Assembly (NCBI RefSeq): GCF_003591485.1
Contig: NZ_QZCF01000011.1
Span: 62,001-126,000, forward strand
DNA from: Paenibacillus sp. 1011MAR3C5
GTDB taxonomy: Bacteria; Bacillota; Bacilli; Paenibacillales; Paenibacillaceae
DNA length: 64,000 bases
Direction: 5' to 3'
Shown here: piece after piece, positions 1 through 7,832 of the stretch
Position numbering within the stretch: the first letter of the stretch is position 1
Layout of the letters: every line of letters starts with the position of its first letter
The notes under the pieces: model-generated
Databases searched by the model: none
What the model saw: the letters and a program-made list of their open reading frames with translations, nothing else
Told to the model about the DNA's origin: nothing
Translations under genes and position numbers: made by a program

Positions 1-494
1 TGCGCATCCATGATGACATGGGTCAGCTTTTTCATCTCCGGAATAAGCTGCAGCGTGGACAAGATCACATAGGTTACTTTGGACGGCAGGCCGACCTGTT
101 CCAGAGAATAGACCAAATCCTTGACCTTGGTGATGCGGAAGAACAGAATGAATGCCGATGCTACCGCCACGATTTTGGATGTCAGGAACAGGGCGAACTC
201 CAGACCCTCCCGCTTGATGGAGAAGATGCTCCAGCTCCACATAATGTCTTTGCCGGGATAGAAGAAGCATTGCAGAATAAAGATGAATACCACAATCATG
301 AGCAGTGCCTTGACCGCCAGATTGGAAAATTCCTTGAAGCTGCCGGCAAAGTAGGCCAGCACCATGCAGATTGGCAGAATGGCGTAGCTGAACCCGTAGC
401 CGGGTACGATAAAGGCGGCCAAACATAAAGCGATGGTAATGAAAAACTTGGTTGTTGGATAAAGACGGCTTAACATGGACCGTTCATTATTCAC
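1..494 (-). CDS. ECF transporter T component (EcfT/CbiQ-type), partial
   Basis: Membrane-coupling subunit of an energy-coupling-factor vitamin/nucleoside-type importer. The reading frame runs off the left edge, so only about 164 N-terminal residues are visible. They contain hydrophobic segments near residues 15-50 and 58-80, then the typical helix leading to a K-V-K-D-L-V-Y-S-L-E coupling stretch. The start is GTG at 494, preceded five bases upstream by AAGGAGGGG. It lies 44 bases downstream of the S component and is presumably followed, outside the window, by the ATPase (A) genes. Family assignment is from motif and hydropathy reading; the substrate is inferred only from the linked nucleoside phosphorylase. 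Confidence 0.75.
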   Translation of the reverse strand, partial: MNNERSMLSRLYPTTKFFITIALCLAAFIVPGYGFSYAILPICMVLAYFAGSFKEFSNLAVKALLMIVVFIFILQCFFYPGKDIMWSWSIFSIKREGLEFALFLTSKIVAVASAFILFFRITKVKDLVYSLEQVGLPSKVTYVILSTLQLIPEMKKLTHVIMDA

Positions 495-538
495 AAGAAC
501 CCCTCCTTCTAAAGAGCGCAACCATTACTGGCTATACG

Positions 539-1138
539 TCATTTCTTTTTGATGAATATCGCGCCGTAATTCAGCTTGGACAAGTATCTAGGCGACATCT
601 TCATCACGATGGCAAAGGCGATGAGATTGGTGAGAATTTTATCGACGCTTTCCACTAAAATTTTGGTTGAGAATACCGCTGTCCATATCTGTTGTCCCGA
701 CGCCAGGAACGTAGCGACCACGGCATCTGAGGAGTTGCCGGTCGCACCGCCGAACATCAGTACCTGGATCGGAGATGCAACGATCAGCACGGTTAGGACG
801 ACGGCTAATGAAGCCAAGATGACTTTCCACAGCTTCGTATACATCCCTTTCATGGCCAGCACGCCGACCACCAGACCGACGGCCATTTGTACAGGTGTAA
901 ATGCGAACGAGACCGGATTCGTTATTCCGACTACGAGATTGGTGCTTGCCCCCGTAACCATACCCACCCAAGGACCGCCGATCATAGCGGTCAGAATCGT
1001 TCCGATGGTGTTCAGATATATCGGCAGCTTGAGCAGCAGCACAATTTGCGCACCGACAAAGTTGATTGCGATACCGATTGGAATTAACAAAATGGCCAAC
1101 AATGAAAAATCATATTTAAGTCCGCGTTTGATTCCCAT
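539..1138 (-). CDS. ECF transporter S component (substrate-binding membrane subunit)
   Basis: 199-residue integral membrane protein with about six hydrophobic helices and the conserved S-component pattern of a small-residue-rich second half (I-G-G-P-W-x-G, then T-N-P-V-S-F). It would bind the substrate and hand it to the EcfT/EcfA module. The ATG at 1138 has an AGGGGGAAAAAG ribosome binding site. It sits between the nucleoside phosphorylase and the EcfT gene with short gaps, so the three are probably co-transcribed. A nucleoside or a base is the most economical substrate guess from this context, but the sequence does not prove it. Confidence 0.75.
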   Translation of the reverse strand: MGIKRGLKYDFSLLAILLIPIGIAINFVGAQIVLLLKLPIYLNTIGTILTAMIGGPWVGMVTGASTNLVVGITNPVSFAFTPVQMAVGLVVGVLAMKGMYTKLWKVILASLAVVLTVLIVASPIQVLMFGGATGNSSDAVVATFLASGQQIWTAVFSTKILVESVDKILTNLIAFAIVMKMSPRYLSKLNYGAIFIKKK

Positions 1139-1194
1139 CGCTTTTTCCCCCTAGGAGTATATTTGGCATAAAAGAATCTCATTAAAGTGCGTGT

Positions 1195-1938
1195 TCAAAA
1201 AGTTGGCTTTTCAGGACCGAGAAGGTTACTAGTGTCAGCCAAGATGGTATGGAGCGCAACCTCCACCATGTCATGGAAGGACTTCTCGCTTTGTTGATGT
1301 GACGAGCGTTCATTGGTCAGCAGATGGCTGCCTACCGTTAATATGGACAGCGCCCTTACGCCATACTTAGCGGCTAGCGTGTACAATGCAGCACTTTCCA
1401 TCTCGACCGCGAGCACGCCGAATTCCATGAATTTATGAAGTCGATCCAGCGTTTCCCTGTAGAATTCATCCGAATTATAAATATTGCCGACAAAGACATT
1501 GACGCTTTTCTCTTGAGCCAGTTGATGGGCCTTGCTTAACATCCCATAGTCGGCTGTAGGAGCGTAATTGCAGCCATAAAATATTTTTTCCATCATATTG
1601 CTGTCTGAAGATACGGCTTGAGCCAGCACGATATCGCGGACCTGAAGCTCCTTTTGCATGGCGCCGCATGTACCGATGCGGATCAGCTTTTTCACACCGT
1701 AATCCTGAATCAGCTCTGTCGCATAAATACTCATGGTCGGGTTGCCCATTCCTGTGCCTTGAACCGACACCGGAACTCCTTTATAAAGCCCGGTATACCC
1801 ATACATGCCTCTTACTTCGTTGTAGCAATGGACATTCTCCAAAAAGTTCTCTGCTACAAACTTTGCCCGAAGCGGATCGCCGGGCAGCAATACACGTTCT
1901 GCGATATCTCCCAATTTTGCTCCCAAATGTATACTCAT
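1195..1938 (-). CDS. deoD: DeoD-type purine-nucleoside phosphorylase with substituted catalytic residues
   Basis: 247 residues, close to the hexameric DeoD family length. Family landmarks are present: LLPGDPLRA near residue 20, GMGNP, IRIGTCGA for phosphate binding and the VEMESAALY ribose/base motif. Known enzymes of this family cleave purine (deoxy)nucleosides with phosphate. Odd point: where E. coli DeoD has S-D-H with catalytic Asp204, this protein has G-S-H with Ser204. The partner Arg217 also aligns with a Ser. Both are needed for N7 protonation of 6-oxopurines, so the substrate range or activity may differ. ATG at 1938 has a GGAGGAG site. Lies downstream of the Mga-like regulator and upstream of an ECF S component. 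Confidence 0.85.
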   Translation of the reverse strand: MSIHLGAKLGDIAERVLLPGDPLRAKFVAENFLENVHCYNEVRGMYGYTGLYKGVPVSVQGTGMGNPTMSIYATELIQDYGVKKLIRIGTCGAMQKELQVRDIVLAQAVSSDSNMMEKIFYGCNYAPTADYGMLSKAHQLAQEKSVNVFVGNIYNSDEFYRETLDRLHKFMEFGVLAVEMESAALYTLAAKYGVRALSILTVGSHLLTNERSSHQQSEKSFHDMVEVALHTILADTSNLLGPEKPTF

Positions 1939-1966
1939 GCTGCTCCTCCTGCTGGCCTCCCTCTTA

Positions 1967-1980
1967 AGAAAGCGCTTTAT
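1967..1980. promoter_or_regulatory. Candidate catabolite-responsive element (cre)
   Basis: AGAAAGCGCTTTAT matches the palindromic CcpA-binding consensus TGAAAGCGCTTTCA at 11 of 14 positions with a perfect AAAGCGCTTT core. It lies about 30 bases upstream of the deoD start, in the leader of the phosphorylase/ECF genes, where CcpA binding would repress. Match by eye only. Confidence 0.4.
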
Positions 1981-2050
1981 TTTCTATCTGTCTTCATCAT
2001 AGTAAGAATCAGCGGGAGAACCAAGACCAGAAAGTTACGGAGCTTAACGG

Positions 2051-2083
2051 AAAAATGCAACCATGAGGTCTCATGGTTGCATT
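2051..2083 (-). terminator. Intrinsic terminator of the Mga-like regulator gene
   Basis: Near-perfect 14-bp stem (AATGCAACCATGAG with its complement) and a two-base nominal loop, followed in the minus direction by TTTTT. The upstream arm contains the last codons and the TGA stop of the regulator, so the hairpin overlaps the coding end. Confidence 0.8.
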
Positions 2084-3522
2084 AATTCCTTGCGGATATT
2101 CTCCAAATCCCGCTTGGTCGGTATCGTGGAGATGATGACCACGGGTACGGTATTCAGCTCAACGGGGAAGGTGCTGATGACAAAGTCAATGCCGTGCTTC
2201 TGAATGATTTCATCATGGAGTCCCTCCATAATGGAGGTGTTGATGATCAACTCGTCACCGATTTCATTCTTGATGAGCTTGGCTACGTAATGGCGGATGG
2301 AGAATTCCCCGCCGATCAGTAGGAAAGCTCTTTTGCTCTTATAGCGCAAGCTGGAGATGATCAATAACGTCAGCTTCGTCAGATGATAGTCATTATACAG
2401 AATATCGGAATACCGCTGACTCCAATCCTGCATGCAGCTCTTTACCCGTTGGTACATGGGACTGCATTCTTTCTGGACATATTCAGTCAGGTTGCTTGTC
2501 GAGATCGCAATCATATCGGGCAGTACATTTTCCAGCCTCAGCTTCTCGAAGAATTCCCCGACTTCCCAGATAAACCGGTCATTCATATCAATGGCAGGGA
2601 AAGCGGTAAGCGCAAGCATGAGAAAATGATTGACGATTTGATACTTTTCCTCTTGGATCTGCACGAGATTGGTTTTCTCCATCGCGATCATCGTGCTGAT
2701 TTTCGCCTCATCATAATAGTTGTATTGGCCCAAGCTGAACATGGCTTGAAGGAACCGGATTTCGTCCATCGGCAAATGAATGGAATACCGCTGCTCAAGC
2801 GAGCGGGCCAATGCGGTAACGGATGAATGGAGCATGCTGCTCTCCCAGTCGTATTGACCTTTGGGAACGTCTGCATATTTCCCCTGCAGGACCCTCGTCA
2901 TAATGATGGCTGCCAGGAAGGAAAGGCTCCGCTTAGCATTGAGGAAATATACGATATCATTCTCTGACTCGATTCTCGTGATGTATTCGTGGATTTGAGC
3001 CTGGTCCATGCCAGGGAACGGCCAGCCGGAAAATTCATAGGCATCGTAATACAATTTCCAATAAAAATAACGGATATTCATTTCATTGCCTTTGACCTCG
3101 GGCATGGAATACGCGATGCGCAAATGATATCTCTTCAATTCATGATTGTTCAGCCGAATAATCAGCTTTTTCAGCGAGGAGGAGCTCATATACAGCTTGT
3201 CGGCCAGCTCTTCCAGTGAGCTTAGGCCCCCCTCGGCGAACAGCAAATCGAGCAGCTGATACAAGGTTCTCTGCCTGTACATGGAGGAGATGACTTCACC
3301 GATCGCGGCATTTCGTTTCTCATAATGAAGCATGACGCCTTTGCCTCGGGAAATCTCAATATGAATCGAAGGAGGAAGCTCCTGTATGGTTTCGTCAATA
3401 ATTTTACGGATTGTTTTGTCCGATACGCCAAGCTGCTCTTCAATTTCGGCCAGGGTAAACCAGCGATATTCCGAATCGAGCAGGATCAACAGTTTTTGTG
3501 TTAATGTAAATTCCTTTTCCAT
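2071..3522 (-). CDS. Mga/BglG-type HTH regulator with PTS-like regulatory domains
   Basis: 483-residue transcription factor. An N-terminal HTH (residues 5-60, with LGVSDKTIRKIIDE as recognition region) is followed by a second, Mga-like helical HTH (about 95-150). A long alpha-helical PRD-like region fills about 170-390. The C-terminal 90 residues (LIGGEFSIRHYVAKLI onward) look like an EIIB-type alpha/beta fold. Such regulators respond to sugar or PTS state in Firmicutes. Located directly upstream of deoD and the ECF genes on the same strand, it is the obvious candidate activator of them. Start ATG at 3522 has a GAAGGAGAG site. Confidence 0.75.
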   Translation of the reverse strand: MEKEFTLTQKLLILLDSEYRWFTLAEIEEQLGVSDKTIRKIIDETIQELPPSIHIEISRGKGVMLHYEKRNAAIGEVISSMYRQRTLYQLLDLLFAEGGLSSLEELADKLYMSSSSLKKLIIRLNNHELKRYHLRIAYSMPEVKGNEMNIRYFYWKLYYDAYEFSGWPFPGMDQAQIHEYITRIESENDIVYFLNAKRSLSFLAAIIMTRVLQGKYADVPKGQYDWESSMLHSSVTALARSLEQRYSIHLPMDEIRFLQAMFSLGQYNYYDEAKISTMIAMEKTNLVQIQEEKYQIVNHFLMLALTAFPAIDMNDRFIWEVGEFFEKLRLENVLPDMIAISTSNLTEYVQKECSPMYQRVKSCMQDWSQRYSDILYNDYHLTKLTLLIISSLRYKSKRAFLLIGGEFSIRHYVAKLIKNEIGDELIINTSIMEGLHDEIIQKHGIDFVISTFPVELNTVPVVIISTIPTKRDLENIRKELMQP

Positions 3523-3903
3523 GGTCTAATCTCTCCTTCCTGAAAGAATCAGTAAGATGAAGTCGTCTCTTAAGTTGATAGACCTAAGTATGGGACATAA
3601 TGTGCGTATTTATAAATCACTTCGTAAAGCCTATTGGGCTCCCCGCTTAATTTGGCGTACAGATGGACGAGTATCCTTATAGGTATCGTAATGGGCTTTG
3701 CAGCTTTAAGCAATCGGTATATTCAAGCGTTAGGGAAACGCACCCTGGTTGCCAATGCAAAAACACCTCTAAGTTGTCCTCCATATCAAATAGGCAGGAT
3801 AGCAAAATAATGTCACGAATACTTTCTGCATAGAGTTATTTAAGATGTTCGCAAATAAAACGTTAGATGAAATACCACTAATAATGAAAGGACAATTACA
3901 ACA
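3523..3903. other. 381-base intergenic stretch, AT-rich
   Basis: Separates the divergent regulator gene and the small membrane-protein gene. No convincing gene. Two short plus-strand open frames (3590-3682, 31 codons with stop; 3691-3810, 40 codons with stop) have no good ribosome binding site and resemble no family I recognise. Promoters for both flanking genes should lie here, but none is clear enough to call. Confidence 0.5.
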
Positions 3904-4299
3904 ATGAAATCAAAGACTATAAAATTACTTAAGTCATCACTACTTCTCTCGGTAATATGTATATTTGTTTCTTTGATTGGATTATTTTCGAATGTTATTA
4001 TGCAAAATGCGCAAATACCTACCTGGATAATTTTAATTCAGATTATTCCACTGCCAATTTTTTTAATTATATTAACAATGACTAGTCTTGATTTAGGCAA
4101 ACAGGATGATGTAACTATAAGGGGAAAATTAGTTGAAAAGAAAGTATATACTGTTGGAATTTTAATGGAGAATGGTAAAGTGAAGAAATTTAGGGCGCAT
4201 GAAGCATTTGTTAAAGAGATTAAAGAGCGGAGATTACAACAAGAAATTGAAATCCAGTATTATAGACGAACTAAAGCAGTGATACAAATTAAGAAATGA
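3904..4299 (+). CDS. Small two-helix membrane protein, unknown function
   Basis: 131 residues. Hydrophobic segments at about 9-32 and 41-62 are followed by a basic, charged cytoplasmic tail rich in Lys/Glu with beta-strand character (residues 72-131). No family recognised. The ATG at 3904 follows GAAAGGACAATTACAACA, a GAAAGGA site 11-12 bases upstream. The gene is conspicuously AT-rich compared with the neighbouring operons, as is the next gene, which suggests recent acquisition. No functional claim is made. Confidence 0.6.
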   Translation: MKSKTIKLLKSSLLLSVICIFVSLIGLFSNVIMQNAQIPTWIILIQIIPLPIFLIILTMTSLDLGKQDDVTIRGKLVEKKVYTVGILMENGKVKKFRAHEAFVKEIKERRLQQEIEIQYYRRTKAVIQIKK

Positions 4300-4486
4300 A
4301 TTGAATCAGAGTTCCGCCAGTAGTTATTTCTTCCAGATCATCGCGGAGCGGTAAGAGAAAGAAGCGATTATCCTGACCTTCAATAAATTCTACGGGCATG
4401 GGGAGAAAAAAGGTCGGACTCCATACCGTGTCGAATCATTAGACAGAGATTGTTCAGATTATAAAATGACGTCGAGGTACGAAGTG

Positions 4487-5353
4487 ATGAATGAAGAAGA
4501 GCTGAAAACAAAGTTTTCAAATTTGTCCATCTGGAAAAAGAATGGTCAGAGAGCACCGCATAAACCACTATTGCTGTTGCTGACACTTGCTCATTTCCAA
4601 CAGAATATTACGGTCCTCTTCTATGAGGAAATAAGGGTCAAGCTAAAAAAGCTGCTGTTTGAATTTGGACCTCCAAGACAATCATATCATCCAGAAGAAC
4701 CTTTCGTAAGATTAACTACTGACGGTATCTGGGAGTTGAGTGAACCAGTAGATAAGAGGCGTTTTTCGGAGAAACAGCTTATAGATAACCATGTTACAGG
4801 TGGGTTTACTGCTGATGTGATAAGTTTGATGAACAAGAATGGGGATTTAATTCAGCAATTAGCAGAAAGATTGCTGTATGATCATTTTCCTGAAACGACA
4901 CATCAAGATATCATTGAAGAAGTAGGGTTGAACACCTCTGTTGTCATTAGACGGAGACGCAATCCTGATTTTCGGAATAGAATATTGAGAGCTTATGAAT
5001 TCAGTTGCGCGGTCTGTGGATTTAATGTCCGGCTAGGTCATCAATTAGTAGCAATAGATGCAGCGCATATCCAATGGCATCAAGCTGGCGGGCCTGATCG
5101 TGAAGAGAATGGGATTGCTTTATGTACATTGCATCATAAACTGTTTGATCGAGGCGTATTTTCCATTACGAATGATCGACAATTTCTGGTTTCGGAAGAA
5201 GCACATGGATCGCATGGCTTTGAAGAATGGCTGATGAGATATCATGGCACAGCTATCCGTTCCCCAATAAATCCTGTGTATGGACCTCAAAAGGATTATC
5301 TCGATTGGCATGTAAAGGAAGTATTCAAAGGGCCTGCCCGTTATTATGGTTAA
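4487..5353 (+). CDS. Sulfur-binding-domain HNH endonuclease (type IV, phosphorothioate-DNA restriction type)
   Basis: 288 residues in two parts. The N-terminal region (1-150) has the features of SBD sulfur-binding domains that read phosphorothioate-modified DNA: RAPHKPLLLLL at 22-32, GPPRQ at 61-65 and the YHPEEPFVRL stretch at 67-76. The C-terminal HNH beta-beta-alpha-metal nuclease has C174-x2-C177, AAHI with H194, N208, C213 and H216-H217. Enzymes of this architecture cut DNA carrying Dnd-type modification. No dnd genes are seen nearby, so it would act as stand-alone defence. ATG 4487 is preferred over an in-frame ATG at 4466 because only it has an upstream GAGG. Convergent with an XRE regulator. 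Confidence 0.8.
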   Translation: MNEEELKTKFSNLSIWKKNGQRAPHKPLLLLLTLAHFQQNITVLFYEEIRVKLKKLLFEFGPPRQSYHPEEPFVRLTTDGIWELSEPVDKRRFSEKQLIDNHVTGGFTADVISLMNKNGDLIQQLAERLLYDHFPETTHQDIIEEVGLNTSVVIRRRRNPDFRNRILRAYEFSCAVCGFNVRLGHQLVAIDAAHIQWHQAGGPDREENGIALCTLHHKLFDRGVFSITNDRQFLVSEEAHGSHGFEEWLMRYHGTAIRSPINPVYGPQKDYLDWHVKEVFKGPARYYG

Positions 5354-5357
5354 TACA

Positions 5358-5390
5358 ACAGAAACCCAGCCGTAAAGGCTGGGTTTCTGT
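5358..5390. terminator. Bidirectional intrinsic terminator
   Basis: Perfect 14-bp stem, ACAGAAACCCAGCC and its complement, with a GTAAA loop, placed between the convergent HNH nuclease and XRE genes. T-rich tails exist on both sides. Confidence 0.85.
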
Positions 5391-5405
5391 ATTGTTGAAA
5401 TAGAA

Positions 5406-5768
5406 TTACTGCCGCCCGAACGACTTTAATATTTCCTCTGAAATTCGATGAATGGCTTTAACTTCTTCTAATGATTTGCTGCGTAAAAATTCAGTATGTA
5501 CCGTTAAGACGTACTCTTTATTCATTTCTGTTTCATCAACCGGGTTATCCTTTAAGTTGTTAAACGGGAATAGTTCGTTATATTCAACATCGAGCGCAAT
5601 AAGGATCTTTTCCAGTGAATCTAAGGATATGTTGCGGGTTCCTCGCTCGACACCACCGATATATTGATACATGAGGTCAGCTTTTTCTGCCAGTGCTTCC
5701 TGTGTCATTCCTTTTCTTTTGCGAATGGTACGTATGCGGTTTCCGATAAATTTTCTTAAGATCTCCAT
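5406..5768 (-). CDS. XRE-family HTH transcriptional regulator
   Basis: 120 residues. The Cro/CI-type HTH occupies residues 5-65 (IRTIRKRKGMTQEALAEKAD, then YIGGVERGTRNIS), followed by a short helical tail (80-115) that may dimerise. It is convergent with the phosphorothioate-type HNH endonuclease. ATG 5768 is chosen because GAGGTG lies 9 bases upstream; a GTG at 5780 would start inside that site. It might control the nuclease or itself; nothing in the sequence settles the target. Confidence 0.75.
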   Translation of the reverse strand: MEILRKFIGNRIRTIRKRKGMTQEALAEKADLMYQYIGGVERGTRNISLDSLEKILIALDVEYNELFPFNNLKDNPVDETEMNKEYVLTVHTEFLRSKSLEEVKAIHRISEEILKSFGRQ

Positions 5769-5841
5769 TAGCAAATTCACCTCATTACTATGAGGGTAGG
5801 TAAATGGATATGAATTTATAAGTCACTTATGAGTTTTATTA

Positions 5842-5870
5842 TTGATATTAATACATATTAGGATTATAAT
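5842..5870 (+). promoter_or_regulatory. Sigma-A promoter for the orphan gene at 5913
   Basis: TTGATA, a 17-base spacer and a perfect TATAAT ending 42 bases before the ATG at 5913. Confidence 0.7.
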
Positions 5871-5912
5871 GAATTCATGAACAATCAACATGTCTAACGT
5901 AGGGAGAAGGGT

Positions 5913-6344
5913 ATGGATCTTCTTATACGCGGTATTCCAGCAAAAGCGTTGTTTTATCATTCCGATAGCAATGAAGCCTATGAAGTGTTCGTTTCGATTC
6001 AGCATGGCTGGCCTGATGCTCCGCGCTATTGCCGCAGATATGGAGATGTGGACATTTTAGAGGTGGAGCGGTGCGATTATGAGTTCATCCATTATGTTCA
6101 TAATCGAACGTTGAAGCGGTATTTCGTCGAGAAGATGATTATGGATACAGAGAGCGAAATTCAGATGTATGAGAAGGAAATTATGCATTGCCCGATCATT
6201 CATTTGGCCCAAAGATGGGCAGAGACGGACAACGATAGATGGTGGACGCAGCTTTATCCGTCACGCTTTGAATTGCTGCGCTTGAACAAGCAGCGGGCGT
6301 TAAGACGGCTCAAGCGTTATTTGAAGCTGCGCAAAGAATGCTGA
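5913..6344 (+). CDS. Conserved-looking hypothetical protein, 143 aa
   Basis: Not recognised. The protein is soluble and rich in aromatic, charged and His/Cys residues: RYCRRYGDVDILEVERCDYEFIH is followed by a long helix (about residues 65-90) and a basic C-terminus (LRLNKQRALRRLKRYLKLRKEC). A strong promoter (TTGATA-17-TATAAT) and a GGGAGAAGGG ribosome binding site just before ATG 5913 support a real gene. A hairpin terminator follows. It stands alone between the XRE gene and the two-component system, so context gives no function. Confidence 0.65.
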   Translation: MDLLIRGIPAKALFYHSDSNEAYEVFVSIQHGWPDAPRYCRRYGDVDILEVERCDYEFIHYVHNRTLKRYFVEKMIMDTESEIQMYEKEIMHCPIIHLAQRWAETDNDRWWTQLYPSRFELLRLNKQRALRRLKRYLKLRKEC

Positions 6345-6398
6345 ACGGCTCAGGTATCTCAACAGATTTGGATTACTTCGCCAACTTAAACGATACAA

Positions 6399-6430
6399 AC
6401 AAAACCGACCACAGACGGGTCGGTTTTTTC
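6399..6430. terminator. Intrinsic terminator, bidirectional
   Basis: AAAACCGACC pairs with GGTCGGTTTT across a loop of about 7 bases, with a T-run on the plus strand and TTTTGTTTG on the minus strand. It serves the gene ending at 6344 and probably the histidine kinase ending at 6483. Confidence 0.8.
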
Positions 6431-6482
6431 ATTGATTCATCCGCTTTAACGTACCGTGCTCAACATGCCCCTAAGCGAAGCA

Positions 6483-7832
6483 TTACCCCGAATAAGGAAG
6501 CTCCACGGTGAACACCGTTCCTTGCCCCGGCGTACTTGCCACTTCAAGCATCCCTTGATGGGCAACGACGAATTCCTTGGCAATGGCAAGTCCGAGACCC
6601 ATACCGCCGCTATTGCGTGCGCGGGCTTCATCCGTTCGATAGAAGCGATTGAAGATATGTTCCAGCTGCTCGGGGTCCATACCGACTCCAGTATCGGAGA
6701 CCGCAATTCGCAGAAAGGACTTATCTCTGTCATGCCGATCCTCCAGCATAACCCGGACAGCCCCGCCCTCTGAGGTATAGCGTATCGCATTGACCAGCAA
6801 GTTGAGCAGCACTTGGGTAATACGGTTAGCGTCGAGCTCTATCATTCTCCCGCTTGAATGATTATCCAGTGTTAAGTCAATGTGCTTCTCTCCGGCATCC
6901 GGTTCCACATGCAGCATCACTCGCTGCACGAGCCCGGCTATATCCGCCGGTTTCTTCTCCAGCGGGAGCTTGCGGGCTTCCGCCAGCGACAGGAGATGGA
7001 GATCGTCAACCAGCCGCGACAGACGGATCAACTCGTCTTGCAGCGGGAGCAGATTTTCCGGCTCGATGGCAGAGCCCGACTGCTGAAGCGCGTCGAGCTT
7101 GCCGCGCACAATCGTCAGCGGCGTGCGCAGCTCATGGGCGACATCGGCAACCAGATTGCGCCGCACATCCTCGTTGCGCTGCAAATGAGTGGACATCGAG
7201 TTAAAAGCGATGGCCACCTTGCCATACTCATCCTTCGAGAGGACAGGAGCTTGCGTCCCTAGCTCTCCTTGCCCTAGTCGATCGATCGCTGGAATCAGCC
7301 CTCGAAGCGGGGCTGTAATTCGTCTTGCAATCCAGTAGGCAATTAGAAGCGAGATGAGAACAAATAGAATGGTCGATACCAGCAAGAGAAAGGTTACCGA
7401 GATCGGGATGCCAAGGCGCAGCTTGGATAGTCCGGCTACCTCGGAGTCGTAATACCGCAAGTGTCCGATCACTTGGCCATCTGAGCGCAGCACTTCCTTC
7501 AACCCCAGATTAGCGATCATCTGAGGATTGGCTGTTCCTGCGGCATACAGTTTCCGGCGGTCCTTGGACAGCAGTACGATGCTTGCTTCCGGGTAATGGC
7601 GCCACCCTGCGTCGTCTGGCGTGAATTGCTGAATGCCGTCCCACGAGTTCCCATGCTGATTGTAATAGCGGGTGAACTGCTCGGACAGCTCCTCCATGAG
7701 TTCCCCTCTGGCCTGTCCCGCCATCACCTCAAAAGACTCCTTAATAACGAAGTACGTCAGGAAGACGAATATCGCAGCCAGACAGACGACGAATGATACG
7801 ATGGCGACAAATATTTTACGGGTAACCGTCAT
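6483..7832 (-). CDS. Sensor histidine kinase (BaeS-like), HAMP type
   Basis: 449 residues. TM1 at 5-29, extracytoplasmic sensor about 30-135, TM2 about 138-165, HAMP linker 167-218, and HisKA with phospho-acceptor His233 in VAHELRTPL. The HATPase_c N box (NLLVNAIRY) and G boxes (DTGVGM, GGMGLGLAI) complete the catalytic core. Its ATG shares one base with the TAA of the response regulator (TAATG), indicating translational coupling. The pair is divergent from the multicopper oxidase operon, so metal or envelope stress is a reasonable guess for the signal, but no known metal-sensor motif is visible. Confidence 0.9.
   Translation of the reverse strand: MTVTRKIFVAIVSFVVCLAAIFVFLTYFVIKESFEVMAGQARGELMEELSEQFTRYYNQHGNSWDGIQQFTPDDAGWRHYPEASIVLLSKDRRKLYAAGTANPQMIANLGLKEVLRSDGQVIGHLRYYDSEVAGLSKLRLGIPISVTFLLLVSTILFVLISLLIAYWIARRITAPLRGLIPAIDRLGQGELGTQAPVLSKDEYGKVAIAFNSMSTHLQRNEDVRRNLVADVAHELRTPLTIVRGKLDALQQSGSAIEPENLLPLQDELIRLSRLVDDLHLLSLAEARKLPLEKKPADIAGLVQRVMLHVEPDAGEKHIDLTLDNHSSGRMIELDANRITQVLLNLLVNAIRYTSEGGAVRVMLEDRHDRDKSFLRIAVSDTGVGMDPEQLEHIFNRFYRTDEARARNSGGMGLGLAIAKEFVVAHQGMLEVASTPGQGTVFTVELPYSG

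Noticed and set aside
576-1154. A 192-codon plus-strand frame opposite the ECF S component
   Set aside because: Antisense shadow of a membrane protein; no start signal and no motif.
3590-3810. Two short plus-strand frames as small genes
   Set aside because: No ribosome binding site and no family resemblance; kept only as a note in the intergenic entry.
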